Source of the DNA: Allacma fusca
Lineage: Eukaryota > Arthropoda > Collembola > Symphypleona > Sminthuridae
NCBI GenBank assembly: GCA_947179485.1
Contig: OX359246.1
Location: 21,576,001-21,640,000 of the forward strand
Direction: 5' to 3'
Length of the DNA: 64,000 bases
Shown: positions 46,786-57,946 of the stretch, one piece after another
How positions within the stretch are numbered: the stretch's first letter is position 1
Layout of the letters: every line of letters starts with the position of its first letter
Program-made: the position numbers and the translations under genes
Notes under the pieces: model-generated
Told to the model about the DNA's origin: nothing
Database searches by the model: none
Seen by the model: the letters and a program-made list of their open reading frames with translations, nothing else

Positions 46786-47005
46786 TATGGTCACACGAAC
46801 ATACTTTTGGAAGGAACTAATCGTCGGAGGAGAAGTGTCGTAATTGGGGAACAGTAATACAGGGTGTTGGCTGTAATGTAATGAATAAGTTCCTTTTATG
46901 CTACCATTATTTTGTCATTTTATCAGTTCATGTAAACTATCAGCCAGATTGATTGAAAATACTTACGTTAATGCGGCTAGACGCCACAATGACCTAGCCG
47001 GTTTA

Positions 47006-47090
47006 CAGTCGACTCTCTTTATAACGACATCAATAAATCTCCCAAAAAGTGACGTTATAAGGGAACGACGTTATAGAGGCACATAAAATA
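47006..47090 (+). repeat. Truncated pogo/Tigger-like transposon end
   Basis: CAGTCGACTCTCTTTATAACG after TA, followed by GACGTTATAAGGGAACGACG, is the form of pogo-group (Tc1/mariner) terminal repeats as I remember them. No matching opposite end was found, so it is a fragment. Confidence 0.45.
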
Positions 47091-48652
47091 AATAGCTGTT
47101 TAATTGCAAATTTTTCGTTTTTAGTTAAATTGGACTCATGTCTCGTTTCATTTAGTTAGCACATACTATATGTCTATGCAGAATGAGAATAAAAATAATT
47201 AATATTAATAAATAAATAATAATATTTTTCAAAGTCTGGTTTTTATAAATTTATTTCATGCTGCTAGTTCAAACTCTAGATACAGTAGTCACGTAAGTGG
47301 AGCAAAGGCAGGGTTTCTTTGGTAAACTTGAATGTTTCCGAGTTAAAAGTAGTTTGATCTCGCTGAACAGTTTTTCTCAAACATGCTTCAACGGTTTTGG
47401 GTAGCAAGTTTCGTATGTTTCCCCGGGAGCTATCTCCAATGAAACAATTGCGATTGTTGTTGCCATTTTGTTCATTATAATGGCGATTGCGTTGTAATTA
47501 TCTAATCTTTGGTAGATACAACGATGAATGGCTGTAAAAACGAACCTTGACCATTTTTGTAAAAAGCGTGCAAGCATTTTTATAGCGAAGTGCTTATTCC
47601 TTTGTGAGTTTTGCTTTGTAGGTTATGGTGTATTTTGGTACTAAACTTATTGTCCCTAGAGGTTCTTACAACAAATTCGTAGTCGTACATTATTATATTT
47701 ATAATTCGTGGATGGACTAGTCAGACTCGTTAGCGTAAAGTAAATACAAAATAGGTCCAATAATACTGATTAGAACAAAATAAACTCCCAAACGTAGTGC
47801 TTAAAATAAATGTCTTCATAGGAAATTACGTGCGAAACGAAGGTTTGCTCATCATTTCAATACCTGGAGAGCGGAAACAGTTTTAAATGGGATTAATTCT
47901 TGTACCACAACTATTTAATTGGGGGGCACTACAAAGCTTGAACTATTAAGTGAGTTTAACAGCATGTATTTATGTATGTACATATGTGTATACTCGTTCT
48001 TTACAAAAAAATATGTTTAAGATTATTTGAAGACAACCATTTGTAACTTGAATATATGATGTGAATTTTTGTGCATCAAAACAATTTACCTACTTTGAAT
48101 ATACGACATTTTAGCGACAAAAGCTCATTTCCTGACGAATTACACCAAATCCATCCTGTGTGAAGCACTGGAACGTGGAGGGCTCAAACTCAACATTTTG
48201 TCATTGAGATATCTAACAACGAGAGCAGGACCAAAAATATATTGCACCCAGGAATGTTATAGAAAATTTGCTAACGGGACAAGGATTCAGTGACAGCAAT
48301 TGATACTTATATGTATACATTGGAAAAGCATAACCAATGACAGTACATCAGCGGTGCTCATTCTCACGAAACAAAATTGATAGAGTAGGGCTTCTAGTTC
48401 TAGCCTTATTAAGTATTGTCTTCACATACATAATTTGCGATAGCGAAACATGGGATGTGGTTAACGGGAAGAGCGCAACGGATCTTGATGACTGATTAGC
48501 TCTAGAAAAGAATTGTGAGAGTTCTTCAGACGCCTCAAGTACAAACTCAAAGTTAGTAATCAATATATGTAAACAGTAAGATAGATATGAGAAGAAGGAA
48601 AGACTCAAATGAAAGGTTTATTCATCGCCCCAGGGCATAATTGTCTATAAAA
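47091..48652. other. Gene-free stretch
   Basis: Open frames at 47377-47577 (minus) and 48348-48608 (minus) show no recognisable domain and no splice context. Otherwise AT-rich non-coding sequence. Confidence 0.4.
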
Positions 48653-48842
48653 AATGTCTATAAACCGGTTCACATCCGGCATTAGTGAATGTCAGTTGCC
48701 GTGCGTTGTTATAAAATGTCTATAAACCGGTTCACATCCGGCATTAGTGAATGTCAGTTGCCGTGCGTTGTTATAAAAAATGTCTATAGACCGGTTCACA
48801 TCCGGTAATAATGAATGTCAGTTGCTGTGCATTGTTATAAAG
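48653..48842 (+). repeat. Three tandem copies of a 62-64-bp unit
   Basis: Units begin at about 48653, 48715 and 48779. Each reads AATGTCTATAAACCGGTTCA followed by CATCCGGCATTAGTGAATG and CAGTTGCCGTGCGTTGTTAT. The first two are nearly identical and the third has several changes. They lie 0.3 kb upstream of the transcribed-looking region of the next gene. Confidence 0.9.
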
Positions 48843-49448
48843 CATCTCATTTCACATTCGAAATTGAAACCGTCATTCCAGTTCACAATGATAATAAATT
48901 ATTGACACTAAACCCAAAATTAAAAATACCACATTAAGCATCCATCATTACAGTTGTTAATTTGTATTGGTGTTGCTGGAGATGGAATGATGTCGTAAGA
49001 GACGCACGGTGATTGGAGTCCTGGGGCTACCCGTCCAGATTCCGAGAAGACGAGCAGGGATTGGTGCGTAAGTTATTTTTTTTGTTTCTACTGTCGCGTA
49101 ATTAGTTACCTTGTGGAACGTTTCAGTTGGGCAGCTATGAAGTTTAGAATTGTTCTTTTGGATTCCCTTATCGTTGTGCGAGCATCTTATGTTTTTTGTC
49201 GTGGCATAAATTATTATTGTTGTATTTTTTTTGTTACAAGTTTATTTCAACTTGTTTTTATTATTGTTTAACTTGTTTTTGTTTCGCTAAAGCAATGGCT
49301 AGTGGTAAGAGACTACTTGTTGAGAGTGTACATTTAATATTATTTTTAAATTTCATGACTTTGGTGTGAATAATAATTATTTTATTTAATGTTTCCGCCG
49401 TCTCAAATAAATCACGCAGTGAAATATTTTTTTTTGCTTTATTTTTAG

Positions 49449-52072
49449 TGTGTGCTTCCTTCCTCTCTTGCCTGGACTGCACTAAAAACCCACGCTGTGA
49501 CTGGGGGATAATTTTCGGACAAGTAGGGAAATGTTTTGAGGACCTTGCTGATCTTGGGGATGATGTGCTTGGAGTTGCTCGGTTTCCGGAAGACTGTTCA
49601 GAGCCCGAGTGTGCAGAAACAATTGTTAGGAATATTCCCACAATTAATTGGTCTGCAACAGGTAATTAATTATTTGATTTTTAATTCTAATTCTGTGTCT
49701 AACTTGGGAACCAATGCTGCTGGACTTGGGAACCAATGCTGCTGGACTTGGGAACCAATGCTGCTGGACTTGGGAACCAATGTTGGACTTGGGAACCAAT
49801 GTTGGACTTGGGAACCAATAGTGCGGACTTGGGAACCAATGCTGCTGGACTTGGGAACCAATGCTGCTGGACTTAAGAACCAATGCTGTTGGACTTGGGA
49901 ACCAATGCTGCTGGACTTGGGAACCAATGCTGGACTTGGGAACCAATGCTGGACTTGGGAACCAATGCTGCTGGACTTGGGAACCAATGCTGGACTTGGG
50001 AACCAATAGTATTATTTTTATTTATTCAAGAAGCAAATGTACTCTGGATATATTGTTCTCCCATAAAAGAAACAATTGTGAGATTATGAGGGGTTTGTCC
50101 ATACGTAGTCTGGAGTGCACTGTACAAAAATCAAAAGTAGGAAAAAATCAGTCTACCACAAATTTCTTTATTGTATGCAAATATTTGGATGCCCATATTT
50201 CTAAGTTTTTGGCTAATGGAATGTTAATAAATTAAAATCATTTAAAACACTAAGCCATGCCTTCAGTCCACTTTCCCCTTATAAAACATAAAGTGTAAAA
50301 TATATTTTCACAATTGTTTACATTTTCTTTTGCTTTAGTAATTACACGTGTCATTTCATTCTCAAAGGAAAATGTTTTCAAGCCAAAGAGAAGACACTCG
50401 AAGGAGAGAAGAAACGATAGCTAGGAGCCGCTAAACCTTGAGCTTCGTATTAAATTACGCTGATCCAGCTAAAATCCCAAACGAAAAACTTAAAGACAGA
50501 AACGTTATGCCACAATTAGAAACATGACAATCATGACTCAATCCTGTTCTTGTCCCACTGTCACTCATTACGCATTTGACATCTGTACAAGTCCACAGAT
50601 TCGTTTTGTATTGTGGGAATTATTATTATTTTCTGAGAAAGTTGTAAGGATTTTAAAATTGAGACGTGCAAATACACTGAAGAAGAGTTTACTTTCCCGA
50701 AATGAGTGACATGCCTGATTACAGTAAGTAGTAAATAATTTTATACGGTAATTATTAACTCAATTAATTTTTACGAATAGTGTTGGAGAATTTTTTTTTG
50801 TGAATTTTGGAAATATCTCGATGAGAACGGAAATGTGGGAGTAAGCAGAGACTGAAACGTCGTGTCATTATTTAACTATTTTTTCAGGTTGCTTCCTGCA
50901 GTTGGGAGAACAGCATTGTCCTTCTTGCATTCTGGACGGAGGGGAATTCTTTCGTCTCTTCAACAACTCATATTGCTGCACTTACGACCTGTCTGCAGTC
51001 AGCGGTGGAATTGTCAGTGTCATCCGGAACGTAACCGCTTGCCCAGTCATTACAAATAATAATGGGCAAAATGCTGATGATGGATCTGGTGTCTTTGGAC
51101 TCGCCCCTCTGCTCTCATCGGCAGCAATAGGTACTGGCAATCACTTTCATCATTACTATGAGCTTTTATTTCCCAGCAGAATTCATTAATATTATTAATT
51201 GCTTTCAACCATGATAATTACTATCCGCTATGGGAAAAAATATTTGATATAGGACAGAATAAATTATAATTTTTAATTTTGAGCAAATTTTGAATGAATG
51301 TTTCGCTTTATTACGGCTCTTATTTTCTGTCAAATTAATTTAATTAACAGGAGCTGCCTGTGCTGGAGGAATTTTTGTTGCTGGTTGTTGTCTTTGGAGA
51401 TGCATTTTAAAATGCTGGGGCAGTCGTCGTCGTCGGGGAAATTCTGGACGCTCCGCCAACTCTGCCACTCTGACCACAGCGGATATTGAGATGACTCCTC
51501 TTTTGACGAATCCTTCTGCTGCTACTGCTGGGAATGCTGCTCCAAGCCGCGAACGAGAAAATGACAGCATGGCTAGAGAGGCTGCAACTCTTCTCAACAA
51601 TCAAAACCCCGTTGTTTCCGCAGAAGGAAATGGAAGACCAGAGCAGACAACTCCAGCAGCACGTGGATTACAGAGCTCCTATGGCTCCATTGCATCAGCA
51701 CGTGGAGTGGGGGATTCTGAGAATGTGGACGAGGAGCCCTTGTACGACCAAGTTCCTTTGGTTGAAGAGCCACGTGCATATGTTATTCCTTCCACAGGTC
51801 GACTACCACTAGCTCCACCGCGGGAAAGTGTTGGACCCAGTAATCAGCGACGTCGATTGAATGAGAGTCCATACAATCTGCCATCGCGAAATTACAATGA
51901 TGTTGCTGTAATTACTACTGTTGGAGTGGCTGCCGGAAACGATGACGACGACGATGCTGAAGACGAACGACTGCTTCAAAAGCTTCGCATGTGGGGAAAG
52001 GCTGGGAAAGTTCGGGTCGTGAAGAAACGCAGCGACACCACTTCCTTGTCAGAGTGGGAGGCTGACTTTTAA
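49449..52072 (+). CDS. Cysteine-rich single-pass type I membrane protein, PSI-like ectodomain
   Basis: Not recognised as a named family. Three exons can be placed: 49449-49661, 50888-51130 and 51351-52072, all junctions in phase 1 with GTAATT/GTACTG donors and TTTTTAG/TTTTCAG/TTAACAG acceptors. The ectodomain has cysteine pairs (CLDCTKNPRCDW, GKCFED, CSEPEC, CPSCILDGG, NNSYCC, TACP), loosely like a plexin-semaphorin-integrin (PSI) module, with N-glycosylation sites NNS and NVT. A transmembrane helix follows (about GAACAGGIFVAGCCLW), then a basic stop-transfer RRRRG. A long disordered tail has YDQV and PYN tyrosine sorting-type motifs and an acidic DDDDDAEDE run. The 5' end is unresolved: a leader exon may end at a GTAAGT donor at 49067, and ATG 49137 after a TTTCAG acceptor is a candidate start that would supply the signal peptide. 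It could be host or belong to the element-like block downstream. Confidence 0.72.
49702..50010. repeat. Minisatellite inside an intron, about 16 units of 19-22 bp
   Basis: The unit is CTTGGGAACCAATGCTGCTGGA, with a shorter form lacking one GCT and rarer ATAGTGCGGA variants. It starts some 40 bp after the exon end at 49661, within the intron 49662-50887. Long open frames on both strands through it are by-products. Confidence 0.93.
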
Positions 52073-52652
52073 TTATTATTTTTTGCTCTTGGCATATATA
52101 ATTATTTTTTATTTCATTCTTATTGCATTGTATTACCATTAGTGTTCACCAATTAATTTAATGTTCCTATTTGTAAACAAAGAACAAAAAAGTAGTGAGC
52201 AGTAGACTGGGAGCATATCTCAAGTATTACAATAATTATTCCTATCAGGTTGACCATCCGCCTCAAGAACCCAAAGTACAACCTACCATATTATACGTAT
52301 TATATTTTAACATATGTTTTTACGTTGACTATTTCCCCTAGTCTTCCTACACAAGCCAAGATACTTCAAAGAGAATACAAAACAGATAAGAAAAAAGATT
52401 AATTATTCTGCAGATGTTTTTGTGTAACTTTATGTGTTTTTCCAGATTATGTAGTTATATCTGTGTGCATTTAATACCATTATTAAAACTAATATATTAC
52501 ATGTTTTCATTCGTAAATACTACAGAAATCATATGTAACTGGTTTCATGCTCATTTTCTCATTTGAAAATTACCACAAGGCTGTGAGCAGTTGCATTTTA
52601 AATTTTAACCTGGAAGCATACAACAATTGTGCTTGGCTGTAGTATTAACAAT

Positions 52653-54070
52653 ATGTCGGATAAAAACTTGACCAAAGTATTGGTCTGCACTCTTTGTCGT
52701 GGGGATATTTTTTCGGACGTTGAATCCGACTTTCTGCTTCACGAAAGACTACAAGAGACCCGTTTAACAACCCGCTTCTGTTCGTATACATTTCTTGACG
52801 ACTACACTTCTCGTCATTTGGAAAGATTCGAAAAGGGTTACGCTGTGGCTCTAGAACAAGATCCGAATCTACCTGTGACAAGTTGCACCCATTTCTTCCA
52901 TATGCCATGTATTGCAAAGTTTGCACAAGAAATCTACATGATAATTTTCGAAGAGTCCGGCTGGAGTGACGAGGACCTTCTTCTCTACTGCCCAGGCTTT
53001 ACACAGGGAGTATGTTGCAAAAGACAATTTCGACACATTCGACATCTGCGATTTATCAAGCATGAAGAGTTTGACGTGGATTGGCACTACTGTCCCCAAC
53101 TTCCACCACTTCCATCAACCAACTACTACCCTTCGGATTTGAACCTGGACATGTTTCGGGACAAGAAGGCAAGATTAGCATTGTTCCGTGCGGCAATGAA
53201 AACTCGTGCCAGAGATATTTCCCGTAGACCTGTTCCACGGACAGAGCATCAAATTGCACGCGCCTCTGGTTACTCAAACCTTCCTCCTACACGAGAAGAT
53301 GCTATGCAAGAGGTTCTGCAATCGCCCAAGAAGAGGAAATCAAAATGCAATGTTGCAAGTTTCTCTTACACTCACAGCAGCAACACTACTGAAGCAAGTG
53401 CTACAGGTGAGGCAATTCTTATAAAGGAGAAGAAGCCAGAAAAATTTGGGGACGTTTATCAGATGCTAAAAAAGATGGCTTCGGAGCACAATGAAAAACA
53501 GTCGTTACTCCAAACTGGTGAGCCGATAGTATTAATTTTCTATTACATTTTTAGACTGTTTTTTGGCGTAGTAGTACCTCATAGCCTATGAAGATAGCAT
53601 TGATCGGCCTTATTTGGTTTCTGCTAGAAGGAAGCACACAACAAAATTTCCCCCTAACGGGCAATGAACTTGATACTTCACAGAAGCGTGCAACGGAAGT
53701 GGCTGAAATTCTAAATAAATTCATGGATAGTGCTGCTCAAACACTCAATCCTCCAAAAAGGAAAATTGATGTAATTGACATTGATGACGACGACGTCTCC
53801 AAAGACGAACACGAGGAGAAAGATTCTGAGGAAACGATTCCAACAAACCATGTGCAATACATAAATCCATACAAAATAATGCAAAAGAGTAATCGGAATA
53901 CACAAGGAGCATCATCAGATACAGATTACGCAGGAAGTACGGACGGCGGAAATTCCGACTCAATGCTTGCCAGCTGTGGCTACATGAAGGGTGTGGATCA
54001 GGACGACAATGGCTGTACATCCCCATCAAAATCGCCAGACTACGTTGCCACCCAGTTGTCGGACCCATAA
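52653..54070 (+). CDS. RING-type zinc-finger protein, likely E3 ubiquitin ligase-like
   Basis: Two exons, 52653-53517 and 53628-54070, joined in phase 1 across a GTGAGC...TGCTAG intron, giving about 435 residues. The start is the ATG of MSDKNLTK. Metal ligands fit a RING: C12-x2-C15, then after a long insertion C78-x-H80-x2-H83-x2-C86 (SCTHFFHMPC), then C113 and C121/C122. The first loop is far longer than in common RINGs, so the fold is a likely but unproven variant. A basic nuclear-localisation-like PKKRKSK lies at residues 225-231. The second exon is disordered, with an acidic IDIDDDDVSKDEHEEKDSEE stretch and serine-rich tail. It would act as a ubiquitin ligase or DNA-associated regulator in the nucleus (inference). 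Its neighbours are the membrane-protein gene 0.58 kb upstream and the convergent gene downstream. Confidence 0.7.
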
Positions 54071-54589
54071 GCTGGGTTGCTTCAAAATTGATATTTATTT
54101 GAAGGAAAATGTAAGAATATAGGTAATATGTTGGTATATAGTTGGTTGGTGATGTGATATAGAATCAGTGTCTCAAGAAATATAACCATGTTATTGGTTT
54201 TGGTATTGGCGTTAAATAATATTTTACTTAGTATAAATCACTTGAGATAAAAATGCTTCTTCAACATATAACGTGCATATTATTTGGTTCAGTGTATCTT
54301 TGGAAAATATGGGAAAATAAATTGTGTTGGGGAAAAATTCAAATATTCGGCAATCATAGCAGATCATTTATTTTTGAAGTTCACCAAATAAAAACAGCGC
54401 CCATACACAACAACATTGTTGTTTAAGTATAATAAATAAAACAAAATAGCCCGCAGCATGAAAAACAAAATATGGAGTTTTGCTCCCACCAGCACCACCG
54501 CCACCATCAACTCTTGAATCCTTGGGGGGGGGATTGAATGAATTCCCGCTAACTTTATTTTGTTGAAGCTTGTTCCTTTCGCAAGTTCA
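54071..54589. other. Convergent 3' spacer
   Basis: AT-rich spacer between two convergent genes; nothing coding was seen. Confidence 0.5.
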
Positions 54590-55634
54590 TTATTCCGGCT
54601 GATCAATAAAAGACAAGATTGCCGTCATGTGATCCGCGTTGAACCACATTGCAGGCCCCTAAAAATAAACAAATTTCATCATTATAAATATATCATCACA
54701 TATACACATGAGGTGTTAGTAATAAATAAAATATCATACTCACCGCCCAATTTTTGAACTTTTTGGCCGTTTCTTCTGGAACAGGATTCAGAAATCCAAA
54801 TTCAAAAACTCCCGACCTCCTGTTGAATTGGATACGTACCTTGAGATTATGAGTCTCAATATCAGCAGGAAGTGCCCAAAATTCCGGAATTCCTTTCGGG
54901 TCAAACTGGAAGGCACGATCCGGATCTGCCGCAAAATATTCGAGTGGATCATCTTCGGTTTTGTTGCTCCTCTGATGACGTTCAATTTGATCGAGTACCT
55001 TCTCAATCAACGGGCGAATCTTCATAGCCTCGTATTGCGTAAATCGAATACGTTGCCAGGAACGAGGAGTTCTCTTGCCAATATGTAAATAGGTGGCACG
55101 AGCACTCTGGTTGTACACCTTTTTGGCAAAATATTCTTGATTTTCGTTCAACTAACGAATTGATCAAAATAAAGAATTGTAATTAGAATGGGGTAAACCC
55201 ACAATTGTGTAGTATGTAATATTTTGCTTACGACAAAGGCATCCGGCTGTTCCCAAAATTCCGAATCATTCGGCGTCATTTTCGATGCGGCTGTATTCGG
55301 CTTCGGAATTACAACCGGAACAGCGTTTGGATTATAGTGGTTCAACTTGACCTTCCGAATATGTTTTGGTGTTGAACCCAAGTCGGGTTCAAGAGATCCC
55401 CAAGCTATTGAACACGAGCACAGGGGAATCAATTAAAAGAAAATAAGGATAATTAAGAACAAATAATAAATAAATTTATTATATACCTTTGGAGTTTGGA
55501 GAATTAATTGAAGCCTGAATGGAACTGCTCACGGACATCCCGTCGTCTTTTTTGTCGGGGTTGACGCTGATGAAATTTTCTTGAGCCTCTTGCTCCAGCG
55601 TTTCTAAACTACCAAAATTACTACCGCTGTCCAT
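54590..55634 (-). CDS. Unrecognised four-exon protein, about 265 residues
   Basis: Function not recognised. Exons on the minus strand are 55634-55487, 55404-55232, 55151-54744 and 54658-54590, with donors GTATAT, GTAAGC and GTGAGT, acceptors CAATAG, CGTTAG and TTTTAG, and consistent phases (1, 0, 0). The likely start is ATG of MDSGSNFGSLE; the frame is open further upstream. The N-terminal half is serine/proline-rich and likely disordered. The C-terminal half is compact and charged: KKVYNQSARATYLHIGKR, RSWQRIRFTQYEAMKIRPLI, EKVLDQIERHQ, then KVRIQFNRRSGVFEFGFLNP. The alternating strands followed by a helix recall small single-stranded nucleic-acid-binding folds, but I cannot name one. It is divergent from the helicase gene, with 470 bp between starts, so a shared promoter is possible. 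Confidence 0.68.
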
Positions 55635-56105
55635 TTGAAATTGAAATTGTTTCGCTTGATTGCAAGGCAAAAAACTTTGATTTAGTGAGAGAAGCTCTCC
55701 GGGTTCTGGTTGTGAATGCAATTTAATTTGGTTGGCGAAGCTTATTTATTATGTTCGTAGGAAGATGGGAGGGAATTCCACCCGCAATTTATTTCACAGA
55801 GGCGCTCTTTGTCTATCTCTCTATTTCATCCCCTAGAGAAAGTAACAATTTTCCCTGAGTCCTGTTCAGCAACCCACAGACGTTAATTATTATGCGTACG
55901 AGAGCATTGAAAGCATCGTTGGTTTGTAGTTCGACCAACACACACACACATACGTACGTAGAGGCAAAAGGTGGCAATAGTAACAAACAGTTCATCTTAT
56001 TGTTCGAGCAGCAGCATAAGTGCAACCACCATCACCACCAGGGCTAATCAAATTTTAAACAAAAATTTACTTCAGACTTGGAAAGAACGATGCATTGAAA
56101 GCAGT

Positions 56106-57800
56106 ATGCAAACAGAAATTTCATCCCCCGAAATTAGATTTGAGCAGCTCACAAGGGAACAACAGCGATTGGTGAATTTAGTAGATGCTCGTCTCAACGC
56201 ACCCCAGGACGAACAGTACGAAAGTCCGGTTCGAATAATACTTGTTTCTCCCCCGGGAACTGGAAAAACAACTACACTGGCCCATATCAAATTTTTATTG
56301 GAAACGAAAAAAAGGAGTGATCCAGAGTTTGATTTTAAATTCGCCGTACTAACTGGCACACTTGCCTTCCAACTCAAAATACAAACAATCCACAGTGCGT
56401 TCAAGTTGCCAGTAAAATTTTCGCATGAATTTTTGGAACAAATTAAAAATGGGACTGCCTATACTCCCACGGTTCTTGCAGAATTTAGGAAAGTTCGTTG
56501 GTTAATACTCGATGAAATGAGTTTGATTTCGCTGCGACTATTACATGCTATTGATCTGATAATGCGCTCTGCTGACGATTTCTTCAAGGACGAGCCCTTT
56601 GCAGCGAGATCTATAGTGATTTGTGGTGATCCCTTGCAAGTAAGTAAATATATTTTCCTCGTTGATTTATAGTAATAACGAAATTATAAAAAGATCGTTT
56701 TGCAAACCTTTATAGCCATTGACTGTTGCGGACCACGCAGTCTTCTATCCAGCATACCAATTGGATCGCCACCCTTTTTATGAAACATCCCGTGCGTACT
56801 ACCACATAACCGATGTATTCCGTTTGACAAAACAACAGCGACAATTTGGTGATTGTGATAACCAGAAAATGTTTCGCAGCTTTCTAATTCGTCTACGCTT
56901 TGACTGCACACTGCCCGAAGACATTGATTACCTTCGCTCACGACAGCAAATAAATTTACCTGCGGAAGAACAGGAAGGATTTCGGCGAGCTCTACACGTA
57001 TTCTCGTTGAAGTGCGGTGTGCGAGCTCATAATATGTACGCCCAAAACCATTGTTATTACTTGTCATTCAATGATTAATTGCAAAATGATATCAGTATGA
57101 TGATAATCGGGAGAGCTCTATAATGCAGAATAATTAATATTTTGCTTTTATTAAAAGGAGAACGTTGCGCCAAGAATTCCCAGAAAATGAAATAATAAGT
57201 ATTTCGAATGGAATCTATCCGTTACATCTGGCCATATCTGCTCCCGTGTTTATAACGAAAAATATAATTACGGAACTAGGCGTGACAAATGGTGCCCGAG
57301 GCTTTGTACGTGATATTATCCTTGAGGAGGGCACACTAGCAGCCAATTTCCAGGGCCTTTTGTCAGCGCGTAAAGTGAAATGCATCATTGTAGATATTGT
57401 TGGCTACAGTGGTCCAACATATACAACTACACGGGGACAAGGATTTCCAATCTTCAAGTATGCTGAAAACGTATATTGCCACGATGTCAAGGAGTATGTT
57501 CAAGTGAAAACTTTTCCTTTGGAAATTGGTTATGCAACTACTATGCATAAAGTCCAGGGTTTATCCCTTACAAAGCTGGCAGTTCATATGGGCGTCAAAG
57601 AGCTATGGACCAAGATGGACTATCTTTGCTTGTCTCGAGTACAAAGATGGGACCAAATAATGTTTACTGATAGCCACATTGCTAATGACCGGCTAACAGA
57701 AAAATCTGATGAGGTTTGTCAAGCTTCCAAACTGCAAAAGTTTGAAATGGCTCGATTGCGAAAGCTATGGACGCTGCGGAATGCTAGACGAATGCAATAA
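56106..57800 (+). CDS. PIF1-like superfamily 1 DNA helicase
   Basis: An ATP-driven 5'-3' DNA helicase by family. Coding blocks lie at 56106-56639, 56716-57035 and 57158-57800, separated by short gaps with GT...AG borders that look like ordinary introns. The motifs are the Walker A loop PPGTGKTT, a DEMS Walker B box, GDPLQ (motif III), and HKVQGLSL (motif V region) near the C-terminus, in the order expected of PIF1/RecD-type enzymes. A likely start is the ATG of MQTEISSPEI at 56106. In viral-type elements such a helicase would open DNA for the neighbouring polymerase; a host PIF1 is also possible. It is convergent with the polymerase gene, with 146 bp between stops. Looks whole. Confidence 0.85.
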
Positions 57801-57946
57801 CATTTTGATTTTACATTCTCTTTTGGTTTTACAAAAAGCATTATCAATATTTATTCGAATTTTTTGTAATGGATTTTATGGGTATAAAATTAATTAACTA
57901 ACCTAATGTTTTTTTCAATATTTTGTTGTGGTGAGTGCTAATAAAA

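Noticed and set aside
47377-47577. 66-codon minus-strand frame
   Set aside because: No family match, no splice context, next to a transposon fragment.
49644-50235. Long frames on both strands through the intronic repeat
   Set aside because: Products of the 19-22-bp minisatellite; they sit inside an intron bounded by good splice sites.
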